Part shown: piece after piece, positions 5,133-6,215 of the stretch
Numbering within the stretch: the stretch's first letter is position 1
Layout: the number at the start of each line of letters is the position of its first letter
Source: Lachnospiraceae bacterium
Lineage (GTDB): Bacteria; Bacillota; Clostridia; Lachnospirales; Lachnospiraceae
DNA length: 6,215 nucleotides
NCBI GenBank assembly: GCA_003520105.1
Contig: DOVL01000091.1
Location: 1-6,215, forward strand
Direction of reading: 5' to 3'
The notes under the pieces: model-generated
Database searches by the model: none
What the model was told of the DNA's origin: nothing
What the model saw: the letters and a program-made list of their open reading frames with translations, nothing else
Translations under genes and position numbers: made by a program

Positions 5133-6215
5133 ATGTACAAAAAGTTTGAAATGGAACTTGCCGGAAGAACTCTTCGCGTAGACGTTGACAGAGTTGGCAA
5201 GCAGGCAAATGGAGCAGTTCTTATTCACTATGGTGATACTGTAGTTCTTTCTACAGCTACAGCCGCAAAGGAACCAAGAGAGGGTATTGATTTCTTCCCG
5301 CTTTCTGTTGAATACAACGAGAAGATGTATGCAGTTGGTAAGATCCCGGGTGGATTTAACAAACGTGAAGGTAAGGCATCTGAAAATGCAATACTTACCT
5401 GCCGTGTTATCGATCGTCCTATGAGGCCTCTCTTCCCAAAGGATTATCGTAACGATGTTACTCTTGAAAATCTCGTAATGTCAGTTGATCCTGAGTGCGC
5501 ACCTGAACTTACAGCTATGCTCGGTACAGCTATCGCAGTATCAATCTCAGACATTCCTTTTGACGGACCTTGTGCAACAACACAGGTTGGTCTCGTAAAC
5601 GGAGAATTCATCTTCAACCCAAATTCAACACAGAATCTTGAATCAGACCTTAAACTTACAGTAGCTTCTACAAGAGAAAAGGTTATCATGATCGAGGCAG
5701 GAGCAAATGAAGTTCCTGAAGATAAGATGCTTGAGGCTATCTTTGCAGCTCACGAAGTTAACCAGAAGGTTATCGAGTTCATCGATCAGATCGTTGCAGA
5801 GTGCGGCAAGCCAAAGAGCAGTTACACAAGCTACGCAGTTCCTGAGGATCTTATGGCTGACATCATGGCTGAGTATCCTATGGAATCTATGGAAGAGGCT
5901 GTATTTACAGATGATAAGCAGACAAGAGAGAATAATATATTTGCCATGAAAGAGAAGCTTCGTGAGAAGTATGCTGAGAATGATGCATGGCTTGGACGTC
6001 TCGACGATGCTCTTTATCAGTATCAGAAGAAGACGGTTCGTAAGATGATTCTCAAGGATCACAAGCGTCCTGACGGAAGAGCAATCAACCAGATCAGACC
6101 ACTTGCTGCAGAGGTTGATCTTATTCCTAGAGTTCATGGTTCTGCCATGTTCACAAGAGGACAGACACAGATCTGTGATGTTGTTACACTTGCACCTCTT
6201 TCTGAGGCTCAGAAG
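5133..6215 (+). CDS. pnp: Polyribonucleotide nucleotidyltransferase (PNPase), 3'-truncated by window edge
   Basis: PNPase is a trimeric 3'-5' phosphorolytic exoribonuclease, releasing nucleoside diphosphates, and a partner of RNase Y in Gram-positive mRNA decay. The frame stays open for 361 codons to the window end; the full family length is about 700 residues. Visible: the first RNase PH domain (about residues 1-145) with FFPLSVEYNEKMYAVGKIPGG and RVIDRPMRPLF (91-101), the all-alpha linker region (about 150-300), and the start of the catalytic second RNase PH domain with RPDGR at 312-316 and the FTRGQTQ motif from residue 340. The rest of that domain and the KH and S1 RNA-binding domains lie beyond the window. 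The start is set by AAGGAG (5120-5125), 7 bases before ATG. It has its own promoter and long leader hairpin. Family assignment is very secure. Confidence 0.98.
   Translation, partial: MYKKFEMELAGRTLRVDVDRVGKQANGAVLIHYGDTVVLSTATAAKEPREGIDFFPLSVEYNEKMYAVGKIPGGFNKREGKASENAILTCRVIDRPMRPLFPKDYRNDVTLENLVMSVDPECAPELTAMLGTAIAVSISDIPFDGPCATTQVGLVNGEFIFNPNSTQNLESDLKLTVASTREKVIMIEAGANEVPEDKMLEAIFAAHEVNQKVIEFIDQIVAECGKPKSSYTSYAVPEDLMADIMAEYPMESMEEAVFTDDKQTRENNIFAMKEKLREKYAENDAWLGRLDDALYQYQKKTVRKMILKDHKRPDGRAINQIRPLAAEVDLIPRVHGSAMFTRGQTQICDVVTLAPLSEAQK

Noticed and set aside
5643..6137. 164-codon minus-strand open frame.
   Set aside because: It lies wholly antisense to the clearly coding pnp frame and is a codon-usage shadow.
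1..6215. CRISPR array, tRNA/rRNA genes, insertion sequences, toxin-antitoxin or defence genes.
   Set aside because: No regularly spaced repeats, tRNA-like folds, transposase motifs or unexplained accessory coding frames were found on either strand.

Overview
The window is a compact block of housekeeping genes, all on the + strand, from a low-GC Gram-positive bacterium. The presence of RNase Y, the strong AAGGAGG-type ribosome binding sites, the AT-rich spacers and the order rny / Nudix / xerD / aroC / rpsO / pnp suggest a clostridial organism, most likely a Lachnospiraceae member (Butyrivibrio/Roseburia-like). That placement is an inference from protein style and gene order; no database was searched.

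Layout: (1) 2-1327, the 3' part of rny (RNase Y), closed by a perfect intrinsic terminator at 1347-1377. (2) 1454-1999, a Nudix hydrolase of the ADP-ribose pyrophosphatase type. (3) 2000-2237, an AT-rich spacer with several inverted and direct repeats leading into a good sigma-A-type promoter. (4) 2238-3122, xerD-type tyrosine recombinase with all catalytic residues. (5) 3123-3247, a short spacer where a strong Shine-Dalgarno is separated from the aroC start by a GC-rich hairpin. (6) 3248-4348, aroC (chorismate synthase). (7) 4349-4546, a spacer with an extended -10 promoter and an rpsO leader that can fold to hide the Shine-Dalgarno. (8) 4547-4813, rpsO (ribosomal protein S15). (9) 4814-5132, a 319-base gene-free stretch: a GC-rich structured segment bounded by a 10-bp inverted repeat, a strong terminator, a pnp promoter and a very long 5' hairpin. 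(10) 5133-6215, the first 361 codons of pnp (PNPase), running off the window end.

Functionally, two RNA-decay enzymes (RNase Y and PNPase, known interaction partners in Bacillus subtilis) bracket genes for nucleotide clean-up, chromosome dimer resolution, aromatic biosynthesis and the small ribosomal subunit. The proteins are ordinary, and no new multi-gene system is visible. The noteworthy material lies in the untranslated regions: candidate autoregulatory RNA leaders for rpsO and pnp, a hairpin-split ribosome binding site for aroC, and a structured element in the rpsO 3' region. These were folded by eye only.
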